Origin: Nitrospirota bacterium
Lineage (GTDB): Bacteria > Nitrospirota > Thermodesulfovibrionia > Thermodesulfovibrionales > JdFR-88
Length of the DNA: 11,604 nucleotides
Direction: 5' to 3'
NCBI GenBank assembly: GCA_021812785.1
Contig: JAKAMR010000078.1
Location: forward strand, 1-11,604
Below, piece after piece: positions 1 to 7,492 of the stretch. The stretch's first letter is position 1, and every line of letters starts with the position of its first letter. The position numbers were made by a program, and so were the translations under genes. Below the pieces are notes generated by a model. The model saw only the letters and a list, made by a program, of their open reading frames with translations, searched no databases and was not told where the DNA came from.

Positions 1-1
1 C

Positions 2-331
2 AGGGAGATAACGGTTGCCGGTACATTCGAGGGGCTACGGAAAGGGAAACTGGGAAAGACAACCTACTTATTCCCCGTTTTTGATGCGGTACAGGTATTT
101 CTCTGGAAAGAGGCCCCCTACTATCCCGCTTATTATTACTCTCCATACTACTATGGCCCCTATTACCCTTATTATTATCCTTATTACTACTCTTACCCTT
201 ACTACTATCCTTATTCCTTCGGATTTGGCTTCGAGTTCGGGAACGAATATGAAGAGCACGAGGAGAATGAATTCCACGGCCGTGAATTCCAGGGGGGGTC
301 AGCACCCTCAAGGTCTTTTGAAAGACGGTAG
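2..331 (+). CDS. Slp-family outer-membrane lipoprotein, C-terminal part, with Tyr/Pro-rich tail
   Basis: An open frame runs from base 2 to a TAG at 329..331 and gives 109 residues; the start and lipobox lie upstream of the window. The first 35 residues match the end of the Slp domain: a strand with ITVAGTFEG, then GKLGKTTY, then LFPVFDA and a closing FLW. This pattern is known from Slp/YeaY lipoproteins of the outer membrane, which have no well-defined biochemical role. The domain normally stops near that Trp. Here about 75 more residues follow: a tail at residues 39 to 71 in which 21 residues are Tyr and most of the rest Pro, then an aromatic/glycine patch (GFGFEFG), then an acidic stretch rich in Glu with two His, and a basic end (SFERR). 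Surface exposure or binding by the tail is inference. A longer open frame in another phase (15..347) has no protein-like features and is a shadow. Confidence 0.75.
   Translation, partial: REITVAGTFEGLRKGKLGKTTYLFPVFDAVQVFLWKEAPYYPAYYYSPYYYGPYYPYYYPYYYSYPYYYPYSFGFGFEFGNEYEEHEENEFHGREFQGGSAPSRSFERR
116..214 (+). repeat. Low-complexity TAT/TAC-CCT tract coding a YYP-type tail
   Basis: About 100 bases consist almost only of Tyr codons (TAT and TAC mixed) punctuated by Pro codons (CCT, CCC, CCA), with occasional Ser, Gly or Ala. The translated units are of the YYYP, YYP and YYYSYP type. The repeats are irregular in length, and synonymous codons vary between them, so the tract looks selected at the protein level rather than recently expanded. 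Confidence 0.8.
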
Positions 332-436
332 GCAAGAAAGAAAATAAAAATAAAAATGAAAAACGCATTCCGGACCAGCAACTGAAAAAAATTTCCCAAA
401 CTTGATTTTTCTCAAATGTAACAGGGGGGCACTTCC

Positions 437-1297
437 ATGCACAAAAGATTGCCTTTGACGGGAGGACTAAGCAGGCGGAGCTTTCTTTCTTCCGGCCTTG
501 TCCTTGCCGCATCATCCGTCCTGCACCTGCCTGAAACCGCTCTGGCGGAGACATTTTCAAATGAAACATCTTCAAATGGCGGGGAAGACTTCACATATGA
601 CGGCAGCACCTACCCCTGTCCCATCCCCTGGCTGGATAAGAACGGAAGCCACAACCAGCCGGCCGGTCCCGGCAATGAGCCCTCTCATATATATCACTTC
701 AAAGGCAGGGTGGCCCGGTGCAGTGATTTCGCCGGCATGGGCACTGACAACAAGGGAAACCGCCTGGCCTTCGGAAGCCCTACCACTGACAACGGTGTCA
801 TGCAGGGCGAATATTTCACGGGAAGGGAGGTACATAAAGGGACTTTCGCCCATTTATGAGTGACCCTCTTCAAGGGGCAGTTGTCCCACGAAAACCAGGT
901 GCATGACTTCCATCCCCCGGTAGGATTCTGCGGGCTTTACTGGGTGATTCCCATGCCCGAAGGCGGCCTAAAGTTCAGCGACGGCGGGAAAACGGCGGTC
1001 CTCGATCTTAAAGGCGTCAGCGTTATCGACCAACCCACATGGCCCAAATTCCAGGCCAGGGCAACACCGGCCAGAATGAGCATAAAGATAGTTTGGAAGG
1101 CCACCGGTGAGAAGGTCAGCTACAACGACCCGCAAAAACAGTTCCGGGTGTACGGGCACAAAGCCGTGGCGCAGATGGAGGCGGCGGTGGAGGTGCCCCA
1201 GACCGGCTTTTCGTGGAAGTCCGATCCGCTGGAGACATCCAGGGCAAAATTCGCCATCATAGGGGAAGAGGCAAACGGGAAATATTACACCCCCTGA
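437..1297 (+). pseudogene. Tat-exported protein of unknown family, interrupted by one in-frame TGA
   Basis: One reading frame covers 287 codons but holds a TGA at codon 141 (857..859); both halves read on in the same frame. ATG 437 has a strong ribosome-binding site, AGGGGG at 423..428. The N-terminus is a textbook twin-arginine signal: SRRSFL at residues 12 to 17, a hydrophobic stretch, and ALA before Glu38 as the likely cleavage site, so the product is exported folded to the periplasm. After the signal the protein looks beta-rich, with Cys61, Cys95 and Cys165 and a His cluster (His151, His156, His159, in VHDFH) that could bind metal; that is inference. I do not recognise the family. The five Trp residues around the break are all TGG, so a TGG-to-TGA nonsense change at a Trp codon is the simplest reading. 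A GTG directly after the stop (860) could restart translation, but that product would lack the export signal. Recoding, for example as selenocysteine, is less likely. Confidence 0.7.
857..859 (+). other. In-frame TGA splitting the Tat protein
   Basis: The context is Thr-Phe-Ala-His-Leu, TGA, Val-Thr-Leu-Phe. The frame is unchanged on both sides, so this is a point nonsense codon and not a frameshift. A weak hairpin follows (CCCT, five bases, AGGG), but it is far from a convincing bacterial SECIS element. Confidence 0.9.
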
Positions 1298-1320
1298 CCG
1301 TTTCCCGTCCTTTCTTTTTT
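1275..1320 (+). terminator. Probable rho-independent terminator overlapping the stop codon
   Basis: ACGGGAAA (1275..1282) pairs perfectly with TTTCCCGT (1301..1308). A T-rich tract follows (1311..1320, nine of ten T). The 18-base loop contains the TGA stop (1295..1297) of the Tat gene. The stem is 8 bp but only half GC and the loop is long, so strength is uncertain. It sits in the right place to end transcription of the Tat gene before the convergent efflux operon. Confidence 0.6.
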
Positions 1321-1349
1321 CAGTCTTTTATTCAGGCCCAGGTAGCCTC

Positions 1350-1407
1350 TTAGTTTGGTTTGAATGGAAGGGAACACGCCAGACGAGGCGGATTTCGCTC
1401 AAACTAA
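1350..1407. repeat. Inverted repeat between convergent genes
   Basis: TTAGTTTG (1350..1357) and CAAACTAA (1400..1407) are perfect reverse complements. They enclose a smaller hairpin, CGCC (1377..1380) with GGCG (1387..1390) around a 6-base loop. It lies just past the stop of the RND pump gene in its transcript, so it could fold at the 3' end of the efflux mRNA. No T-run follows on either strand, so it is not a standard terminator. Confidence 0.4.
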
Positions 1408-1425
1408 AACCCTGCTTGATTTTAC

Positions 1426-4400
1426 CTATTCAGGATTTTTTGCCGGTGGCCCTTCCGGCGCCGGTCTTTTTGAGCGGTCCACTGCCAGAAGCATGTACAT
1501 CGCGGGCACCACAAAGAGCGTAAACAAGGTCCCTATCGCTATGCCCGTCATTATCACAAGGCCCATATTATAGCGGCCTACTGCTCCCGCCCCGGAGGCT
1601 GTAACCAGGGGAAGAACGCCCAGTACCATTGCCGCGGTGGTCATAAGTATTGGCCGCAGACGTATGGCGGCGGCCATCTCTACCGCCTCCCTCTTGCTCT
1701 TGCCCTCACCCTGCAGGTCGTTGGCAAACTGAACTATCAGGATGCCGTGTTTGCTTATGAGCCCGATGAGGGTCACCAGTCCCACTTCGGTAAAGATGTT
1801 CAGGCTCGCGCCGCCAACCCCCAGGCTTATGAATATCATCGCCCCGCATATGGACATGGGCACGCTCACAAGCACGATGAGAGGGTCCCTGAAACTCTCA
1901 AACAGGGCGGCAAGGGCCAGAAAGATGATTACCAGCGCAAAGAAGAACGTGACAAGCAGCGCCTTTGATTCCTGCATGTACTGCCTCGATTGTCCCGCAT
2001 AATCGATCGTGTACCCGGAAGGAAGCACACCCTTTGAGAGGCTTACCAGGCCGGCCAGTGCCTGCCCCAGGGAAACGCCTCCCACGGGCACCGCCGAAAT
2101 GGTGGCTGAATTCAACTGCTGAAAATGATTGAGCGATTCCGGCACGACGGACGTCTTCAGACTGGCAACGGTCGAGACCGGGACGGGTATGCCGCCCGAA
2201 GTATTTATATAATAGCTCTCCAGATCGCTTGCGTTGAGCCTGTGGCGCTGCATCACCTGGGGTATGACCTTGTAGGAGCGGCCGGCCAGGCTGAAATAAT
2301 TTACATATCCGCCGCCCAGCATGGACCCCAGCGCCCCGCCTATATCGTTCATGGTCAGGCCCAGCTGGGCCGCCTTGTCCCGTTCGAACTCAATGGTGCT
2401 CTGGGGCTTGTCTATCTTCAGGTCGCTGTCCACATATGCAAACATTCCGCTTGAGCGCGCCTTCCGTACCAGCTCCTGGGACACACCATTCAGCCGCTCG
2501 AACGGCTCGGTCGTATCAACCACAAATTGTACCGGCAATCCCCTCCCGCCTCCGGGCAGCGGAGGCGGCTGGAATGCGACGCTCTCAAGTCCGGTTATGC
2601 CGCCAAGCTTTCCCTGAAGGTCAGGCTGCAGCTGCATTGTGGTTTTCTTGCGCTTGTCCCACGGTTTCAAAACCATGCCCGCGATACCGGAATTCAGTCC
2701 GTTTATGCCGTCAAGCTGAAAGATATGGTCAGTTTCCGGATAACCGGCCATAAGCCTGTAGATCTGCCTGGTGTAGAGCATGGTCTGCTCCAGCGCTGCA
2801 TCGGGGGCTCCCGTGGCCAATGCGATGATGACACCCTGGTCTTCCTGGGGGGCAAGCTCGCTCTTTGCGTTCTTGTAAAGAAAATAGTTGCTGAAAAGAA
2901 CCGCCGCGGCGAATACCACGGTAACCGGCAGATATGCAAGTGAACTGTGCAAAATGCGCTGGTATCCCCCCCGCAACCTTCCGAACTGGCGGTCCACAAT
3001 GTCCATGAACCGGTGGCTGCTGCCCGCATACGGTTTTAGAAAACGCGAACACATCATGGGAGAAAGGGTCAGCGCAATGATCGCGGAGACGGCCACCGTG
3101 CCCGCCAGGGTATATGCGAATTCCGTAAAAAGCGCCCCGGTAAGGCCGCCCATGAAACCTATGGGCACATATACGGCAACCAGAACAACGGAAATGGCGA
3201 TGATCGGATTTGCGAGCTCCCGCGCCCCTTGGTATGCGGCATTAAGAGGGGTCAGGCCGTCTTCGATGTGGCGGTGCACGTTCTCAACCACTATTATCGC
3301 ATCGTCCACCACCAGCCCTATCGCCAGCACCAGGGCAAGCAACGTAAGCAGGTTTATGGTATAGCCAAGCACCAGCATGATGAAAAACGCCCCTATAAGA
3401 GAAAGCGGCATGGCCACTGTGGGGATGACAACCGACCTGGGCGAGCCAAGGGACAAAAATATCACCAGTGTAACTATCAGCAGCGCCTTGGCTATCGTGC
3501 TTATTACCTCCCTGATGGAGCTGTTCACGTACTTGGTCGCGTCGTAGACGATCCGCCCGCTCAAGCCCTGGGGCATTTGCTGCTGAATTGACGGAAATAT
3601 CCTGTGGATATCGCTGATAACAGACAACAGGTTGGCTGTGGGCGCCACCTTGATGCCGATATAGACCGCGCTCTTGCCGTCAAAAAACACGGATGTATCA
3701 TAATTTTCCGCGCCAAGCGTAACGTTGGCGACGTCGCCAAGGCGTACGATGGCGTTGTTTTGCGATTTTATTACGAGGTCCCTGAACTCATCAACTGTGT
3801 GCAGCCCGGTGGCGGCCGTCAGGTCCACGGTCACCATCTGGCCCTTGGTCCGTCCGACGGCGGAAATGAAATCGTTGTTTGCCAGGGCACGGCTGATGTC
3901 CGAGCCCGTAACGCCATAGGCGGCCATCTTCCCGGGGTCCAGCCACGCCCGCAGGGCGAACCGCTGTTCGCCAAGTATTTCGGCGGTCTGTACGCCGTCG
4001 ATGGCCTGCAGCTTGGGCTGCACCACACGTATAAGATAATCGGTTATCTTGTTGGTAGGCAGCACCTTGCTGTAAAAACCTATGTACATGGAATCAACCG
4101 TCTCGCCTATGGCCACGGTGATAACCGGCGTCTGGCCCTCTTTCGGCAACTGGTCCAGCACTGCGTTCACTTTTGAGCTGATGTCGGTCAGCGCCTTGCT
4201 GGCGTCGTAATTCAGGCGCAGGTTGGCCTCGATGGTGCTCTGCCCCAGGGTACTCGTGGATGTCATGTAATCGATGCCGCTTGCCTGCGCTATGGAACTT
4301 TCAAGGGGGGTTGTGATAAAACCGGCAACCAGCGCCGGGTCTGCGCCGTAATAAGTGGTCGCTACGGTCACCACGGCGCTTTGTATTTCCGGATATTCGC

Positions 4401-4503
4401 GTATCTTTAAAAGCCCCAGAGAGCGCAGCCCCAGCACCAGGATAAGAAGGCTTACCACCGTGGCCAGCACCGGGCGCCTGATAAAAATATCCGTGAACCG
4501 CAT
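1426..4503 (-). CDS. RND multidrug efflux pump, HAE-1 type inner-membrane permease (AcrB/MexB-like)
   Basis: This 1025-residue protein is the proton-driven pump of a tripartite exporter; trimers of this family take drugs, dyes, detergents or other hydrophobics from the periplasm and inner membrane. The N-terminus (FTDIFIRRPVLA) and the full RND layout are present: TM1 near 10 to 30, a periplasmic porter loop to about 335, TM2 to TM6 at 335 to 485, TM7 near 525 to 543, a second porter loop, and TM8 to TM12 from about 848 to 1006. The proton-relay residues are intact: Asp400 and Asp401 in GLVVDDAI (TM4) and Lys918 in GLISKHGI (TM10), with the conserved RLRPILMT motif at 948 to 955. These residues separate drug/proton RND pumps from heavy-metal (HME) types. 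ATG 4503 is preceded by a purine-rich stretch, GGAGGAAAGGAAAG, at a rather long spacing. It is the last gene of the operon, 28 bp after the fusion-protein gene. The substrate cannot be read from the sequence. Confidence 0.95.
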   Translation of the reverse strand: MRFTDIFIRRPVLATVVSLLILVLGLRSLGLLKIREYPEIQSAVVTVATTYYGADPALVAGFITTPLESSIAQASGIDYMTSTSTLGQSTIEANLRLNYDASKALTDISSKVNAVLDQLPKEGQTPVITVAIGETVDSMYIGFYSKVLPTNKITDYLIRVVQPKLQAIDGVQTAEILGEQRFALRAWLDPGKMAAYGVTGSDISRALANNDFISAVGRTKGQMVTVDLTAATGLHTVDEFRDLVIKSQNNAIVRLGDVANVTLGAENYDTSVFFDGKSAVYIGIKVAPTANLLSVISDIHRIFPSIQQQMPQGLSGRIVYDATKYVNSSIREVISTIAKALLIVTLVIFLSLGSPRSVVIPTVAMPLSLIGAFFIMLVLGYTINLLTLLALVLAIGLVVDDAIIVVENVHRHIEDGLTPLNAAYQGARELANPIIAISVVLVAVYVPIGFMGGLTGALFTEFAYTLAGTVAVSAIIALTLSPMMCSRFLKPYAGSSHRFMDIVDRQFGRLRGGYQRILHSSLAYLPVTVVFAAAVLFSNYFLYKNAKSELAPQEDQGVIIALATGAPDAALEQTMLYTRQIYRLMAGYPETDHIFQLDGINGLNSGIAGMVLKPWDKRKKTTMQLQPDLQGKLGGITGLESVAFQPPPLPGGGRGLPVQFVVDTTEPFERLNGVSQELVRKARSSGMFAYVDSDLKIDKPQSTIEFERDKAAQLGLTMNDIGGALGSMLGGGYVNYFSLAGRSYKVIPQVMQRHRLNASDLESYYINTSGGIPVPVSTVASLKTSVVPESLNHFQQLNSATISAVPVGGVSLGQALAGLVSLSKGVLPSGYTIDYAGQSRQYMQESKALLVTFFFALVIIFLALAALFESFRDPLIVLVSVPMSICGAMIFISLGVGGASLNIFTEVGLVTLIGLISKHGILIVQFANDLQGEGKSKREAVEMAAAIRLRPILMTTAAMVLGVLPLVTASGAGAVGRYNMGLVIMTGIAIGTLFTLFVVPAMYMLLAVDRSKRPAPEGPPAKNPE

Positions 4504-4531
4504 TTTTTGTAAGTTCTTTCCTTTCCTCCGG

Positions 4532-5707
4532 CTACCTGTCTTTTGGGTGGGGGGCGGGGTTGTTGCTGGGCTGTATACTGTTGTTTATGATCACCTCAGA
4601 TCCGTTCCTGAGCTTCAACTGGCCGCTTGTCACTATGGTCTCGCCCTCCCTTATGCCAGAGACTATTGCCACCTGGTCGCCCCGGGTACCATCGGTTGTC
4701 ACAAAGGCCTGCCTGGCTGCCAGCATGGGCTTTCCGTGCGGCCCTTTTCCCTTTTCGATCACGAAGACGGTCTCTCCATAGGGGTTGTAAGCTACCGCTG
4801 TCTGGGGGAGCGTAAGGTAGCGCCTGGGCGCTCCGGCCATGATATCCACTGTCACATACATGCCTGGCAGGAGCCTGTGCTCCGGATTACGGAACGTGGC
4901 CTCGACTTCTACGTTCCTGGTGGAAGGATCCACCTGGGGGTTTACGGATGTTATAACTCCATTGAATTTACGGCCGGGATAAGCATCGGCATGGGCCACA
5001 ACCTTTTGCCCTATCCGGATGCTGGAAAAATCCTGCTGCGGCAGATAAAAATCGGCATATAGCAGATCAAGCGATTGCAGGGTCACTATCTTGTCTCCGG
5101 GGTTGATGTACTGCCCCGGGTTGACGGTGCTTATGCCAAGCTGTCCGGCAAAGGGAGCGCGTATGGTCTTTTCGCGTACTATCGCGCGCTGTTGGGCCGC
5201 CTGGGCCCGCTTGCTCTTCAGGTCGGCGGCATCCGCATCCAGTGTGGCCTTGCTTACCGCCTGCGCGGCAAAGAACTGTTTTTTGTCCCTCTCATAGACG
5301 GTGCCGGCCAGCTGGGCGGCGGCCTCAAGAGAATGGAGAAGCGCCAGATCGGGGCCGGCGTCCAGCTGCACCAATACCTGGTTTTTCCTGCCTGCCTGGC
5401 CGGAGCTGAAATATATTTGCTGCACCAATCCCGAGATCTCGCTGGTCACGTCCACGCCGCGCACGGCACGCAGGCTTGCCACCGCCTTTATCTGCGGCTG
5501 CCAGGTCAGGTACCTGGCCTTCACGGCGCTCACGGCAACAGGCGGGGGGCGAAATGAGGCCATGGATTTCCGCTGCATATGGGCCCTGTATGCGTGGTAG
5601 GCGAATATGCCCCCGAACAATATGCCTACGGCCGCCAGCATGATGAGCATGCGTTTGATCAGGGGCGCGTCTTTAAAAAACGTGGGACGCCCGGACGTTC
5701 CGCTCAT
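4532..5707 (-). CDS. RND efflux periplasmic adaptor (membrane fusion protein)
   Basis: This 391-residue protein links the RND pump to the outer-membrane channel. An N-terminal membrane anchor lies at about 18 to 38 after a basic stretch; there is no lipobox, so it is held by a transmembrane helix. Then come the first half of the lipoyl domain (about 85 to 117, with SEISGLVQQI), a short alpha-helical hairpin (about 118 to 178), the second lipoyl half (about 180 to 212, starting TIRAPFAGQLG), a beta-barrel (about 215 to 290) and a membrane-proximal domain to about 375, ending in a Pro/Asn-rich tail. I chose ATG 5707: it forms an ATGA overlap with the stop of the upstream channel gene and has GGAAAGAG a few bases before it. 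A start at 5770 would add 21 polar residues that overlap the upstream gene, with no support. The overlap implies translational coupling. Confidence 0.93.
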   Translation of the reverse strand: MSGTSGRPTFFKDAPLIKRMLIMLAAVGILFGGIFAYHAYRAHMQRKSMASFRPPPVAVSAVKARYLTWQPQIKAVASLRAVRGVDVTSEISGLVQQIYFSSGQAGRKNQVLVQLDAGPDLALLHSLEAAAQLAGTVYERDKKQFFAAQAVSKATLDADAADLKSKRAQAAQQRAIVREKTIRAPFAGQLGISTVNPGQYINPGDKIVTLQSLDLLYADFYLPQQDFSSIRIGQKVVAHADAYPGRKFNGVITSVNPQVDPSTRNVEVEATFRNPEHRLLPGMYVTVDIMAGAPRRYLTLPQTAVAYNPYGETVFVIEKGKGPHGKPMLAARQAFVTTDGTRGDQVAIVSGIREGETIVTSGQLKLRNGSEVIINNSIQPSNNPAPHPKDR

Positions 5708-7290
5708 TTCTCTCTTTCCGCGGCGCTGTCCGCTATTTTCCCCGGCGCTCCCGGTTTCAGGTTCCACCACCCTCCGCCAAGGGCCTGAAACAGCGCCGCC
5801 GTATCTGCAAAGCGCGCCGCACGGGCCTGTACCAGGCTTATTAGCGTCTGCTGATACTGGCGCTGGGCATTTAGGAGCTGAAGATAGCTCACCGCCCCCA
5901 ACTTAAATTGCTTCAAGGTGATGTCCAGCGAGTCTTTTGCAGCGGCCCAGGCCTGGGCTTGCGCTTTAAGCGTGCCGGAATCCCTGTCCAGCGCCCTCAA
6001 AACGTCAGCCACATTCTGGAATGCCTCCAATACGGTCTCCTGGTATTGCGCCAGCGCCTGCTCATAAGCGTCCACCGCGGCCCGGCGTTTTGCAGTAAGC
6101 TCTCCGCCGTGGAATACGGGCTGAAGCAGCGACATCCCGAAGCTCCAAATGCTCGTATTCTTGCCGAAAAGGTCCTCGACCTTTGCCGTTTCAGTCCCGA
6201 TGCTCCCGGTAAAAGTTATCTGGGGGAGCATGTTGGCCGTAGCAACGCCGATCTGCGCGCTTGCGGCGTGCAGGAGTGCTTCCGAGGCCCGGATGTCCGG
6301 GCGCCGGCGGATCAGCATTGAAGGCAGGCTCAGTGGCAGCCTCCGCGGCAGTTTCAGCCTGTCAATATCTATCTCCGGCAGTTGCCCCGAATGTTCGGGC
6401 AGGACACCGGCGAGCACAGCCATCTGATGGCGTGTCTGGGACAGCGCTTTTTCCAGAGGGGGAAGCCCCGCGCGCGTCTGGGCAAGCTGCGTCTTTTGCG
6501 CAAGCACGTCGGGACGGGATGCGCCCCCAAGCGCGAACTGTTGCTCGACTATGCGGAGCTGGGCCTCCTGGTCTGACAATATCTCCTTTGTGACCGCGAT
6601 CTGGGCGCGCAGGGAGGCCTCCTGTACTGCGGTTGTGACGACATTGGCCGTAAGCGCGAGATACGCCCCTTCCAGCTGGAAACGCTGATAATCCACCTGC
6701 GCCCCGAGCGCCTCAAGCTCACGCCTGGAGCCTCCAAACAGATCAAACAAATACGATACGGTCGCGGAGGCGTTAAAAAGGTTGAAGATGATGCCAGGGA
6801 CGCCGGGCTCGCCGAAGGCCGCTCCGGAAAATTTCTGGCGCACGCCTGTGGCCTTGGCATCGACTTGCGGGTAAAGGAGCGCTCCGGACTGAGCGCGTTT
6901 GTTCTCATAGGCCTGGCGTAGCGCGGCCTGCGCGGCCCCAAGCGTGTAGTTCCTGGCAAGCGCGGCGCGCTCCAGGCGGTCAAGCTCCGGGCTTTGGAAA
7001 AGCCTCCACCATCGTCCGGGAATGTCCTCTCCCTGTTTAAAAGATTGCGCGGCTCCTCCGGCAACCGGTGCGCTTTCCGTCTTTGCGGGCATGGCGCCTG
7101 CTGTATATCTGCCGGTTTCAGGGGTCTGCGGCATTCTAAAAGCCGGACCTACCGTGCAGCCATTGGATAAGAGGGCGGCGGATAACAGGGCCATGCATGC
7201 GATGCCGGCCGCGGCGGAAGAAAAGAGCCCGTTCCCCTTACGCAACAGTCCATTAAAAAAAAAATCGTCATTACGCAAATTGACCATCAC
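5704..7290 (-). CDS. RND efflux outer-membrane factor lipoprotein (OprM/NodT-like)
   Basis: This 528-residue protein is the outer-membrane channel and periplasmic tunnel of the efflux complex. It carries a signal peptide and a lipobox-like LSNGC with Cys45, followed by TVGP as usual in the OprM/NodT family. The two internal OEP repeats are visible, the first about 95 to 295 (WWRLF at 94 to 98, SYLFDLFGGSRRELEA near 179 to 194) and the second about 320 to 510 (canonical LIRRRPDIRASEA at 326 to 338). The start is uncertain: GTG 7290 and ATG 7287 are adjacent, and the GGAG at 7298..7301 fits GTG best (7-base spacing). A TTG at 7245 would give a more typical lipoprotein signal beginning with RKGNGLF. 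A 10-T homopolymer lies between these candidate starts. The gene leads the operon and its stop overlaps the adaptor's ATG. Confidence 0.93.
   Translation of the reverse strand: MMVNLRNDDFFFNGLLRKGNGLFSSAAAGIACMALLSAALLSNGCTVGPAFRMPQTPETGRYTAGAMPAKTESAPVAGGAAQSFKQGEDIPGRWWRLFQSPELDRLERAALARNYTLGAAQAALRQAYENKRAQSGALLYPQVDAKATGVRQKFSGAAFGEPGVPGIIFNLFNASATVSYLFDLFGGSRRELEALGAQVDYQRFQLEGAYLALTANVVTTAVQEASLRAQIAVTKEILSDQEAQLRIVEQQFALGGASRPDVLAQKTQLAQTRAGLPPLEKALSQTRHQMAVLAGVLPEHSGQLPEIDIDRLKLPRRLPLSLPSMLIRRRPDIRASEALLHAASAQIGVATANMLPQITFTGSIGTETAKVEDLFGKNTSIWSFGMSLLQPVFHGGELTAKRRAAVDAYEQALAQYQETVLEAFQNVADVLRALDRDSGTLKAQAQAWAAAKDSLDITLKQFKLGAVSYLQLLNAQRQYQQTLISLVQARAARFADTAALFQALGGGWWNLKPGAPGKIADSAAEREK
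7255..7264. repeat. Homopolymer: T10 in the coding strand of the efflux channel gene
   Basis: Ten A residues on the plus strand read as GAT TTT TTT TTT (codons 9 to 12 from the GTG start) of the outer-membrane factor. One extra T would create TAA at once. One T fewer would shift the frame and reach a TAG at 7149..7151, just past the lipobox codon. It is long for this GC-rich surrounding sequence. Confidence 0.9.
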
Positions 7291-7396
7291 ATCCGGTCTC
7301 CAAAAATTTTTTCTCCGATAAAAAGACTCTTCAGGAAAACAAAAACCTGGCGGCGAAAATGCTTTTTTTATCTTTGGGCCGCCACCGCCAAGCCTG

Positions 7397-7406
7397 TTTC
7401 TAGAAA
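7397..7406. promoter_or_regulatory. Perfect palindrome TTTCTAGAAA, candidate operator
   Basis: A 10-bp perfect palindrome lies about 12 bases downstream of the -10 element of the minus-strand efflux promoter, that is, just inside the predicted transcript. Repressors of efflux operons (TetR, MarR families) often bind in this position. No regulator gene is visible in the window, so the binding protein is unknown. Confidence 0.4.
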
Positions 7407-7418
7407 GCTGATTAGCCC

Positions 7419-7427
7419 ATTATAGCA
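7419..7427 (-). promoter_or_regulatory. Extended -10 promoter element for the efflux operon
   Basis: Read on the minus strand this is TGCTATAAT, a perfect sigma-70 -10 hexamer with the TGn extension. No good -35 hexamer lies 16 to 18 bases upstream, as is common for extended -10 promoters. The start of transcription would fall near 7412, giving a leader of about 120 bases before the channel gene. Confidence 0.55.
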
Positions 7428-7492
7428 GGCCCTGAGGACGCAGGCTATAGAAGTATCAGAAAAGACCGGGGCGCATTAGCGGCCCCTTTTGG

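Noticed and set aside
15..347. Open frame of 110 codons starting at an ATG near the left edge
   Set aside because: It is out of phase with the Slp-like reading and translates the Tyr/Pro tract into Leu/Ile/Thr low complexity without family features.
857..900. Selenocysteine insertion element after the in-frame TGA
   Set aside because: Only 4-bp stems can be drawn just downstream, with no strong bacterial SECIS shape, and TGG-to-TGA of a Trp codon explains the site more simply.
437..1297. Alternative genetic code with TGA read as an amino acid
   Set aside because: Other genes here end properly at TGA (channel gene, TAXI gene), and the long efflux genes have no internal TGA.
1742..4176. Many plus-strand open frames opposite the RND gene
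   Set aside because: They are antisense shadows favoured by the codon composition, with no ribosome-binding sites or recognisable domains, while the minus strand holds a complete RND pump.
5708..5770. Longer start for the adaptor protein
   Set aside because: It would add 21 polar residues overlapping the channel gene; the ATGA junction and its ribosome-binding site favour 5707.
7348..7384. Hairpin from TGGCGG and CCGCCA in the efflux leader
   Set aside because: The 6-bp arms are separated by about 25 bases of AT-rich sequence and GC-rich 6-mers pair often by chance; no attenuator-like alternative fold was evident.
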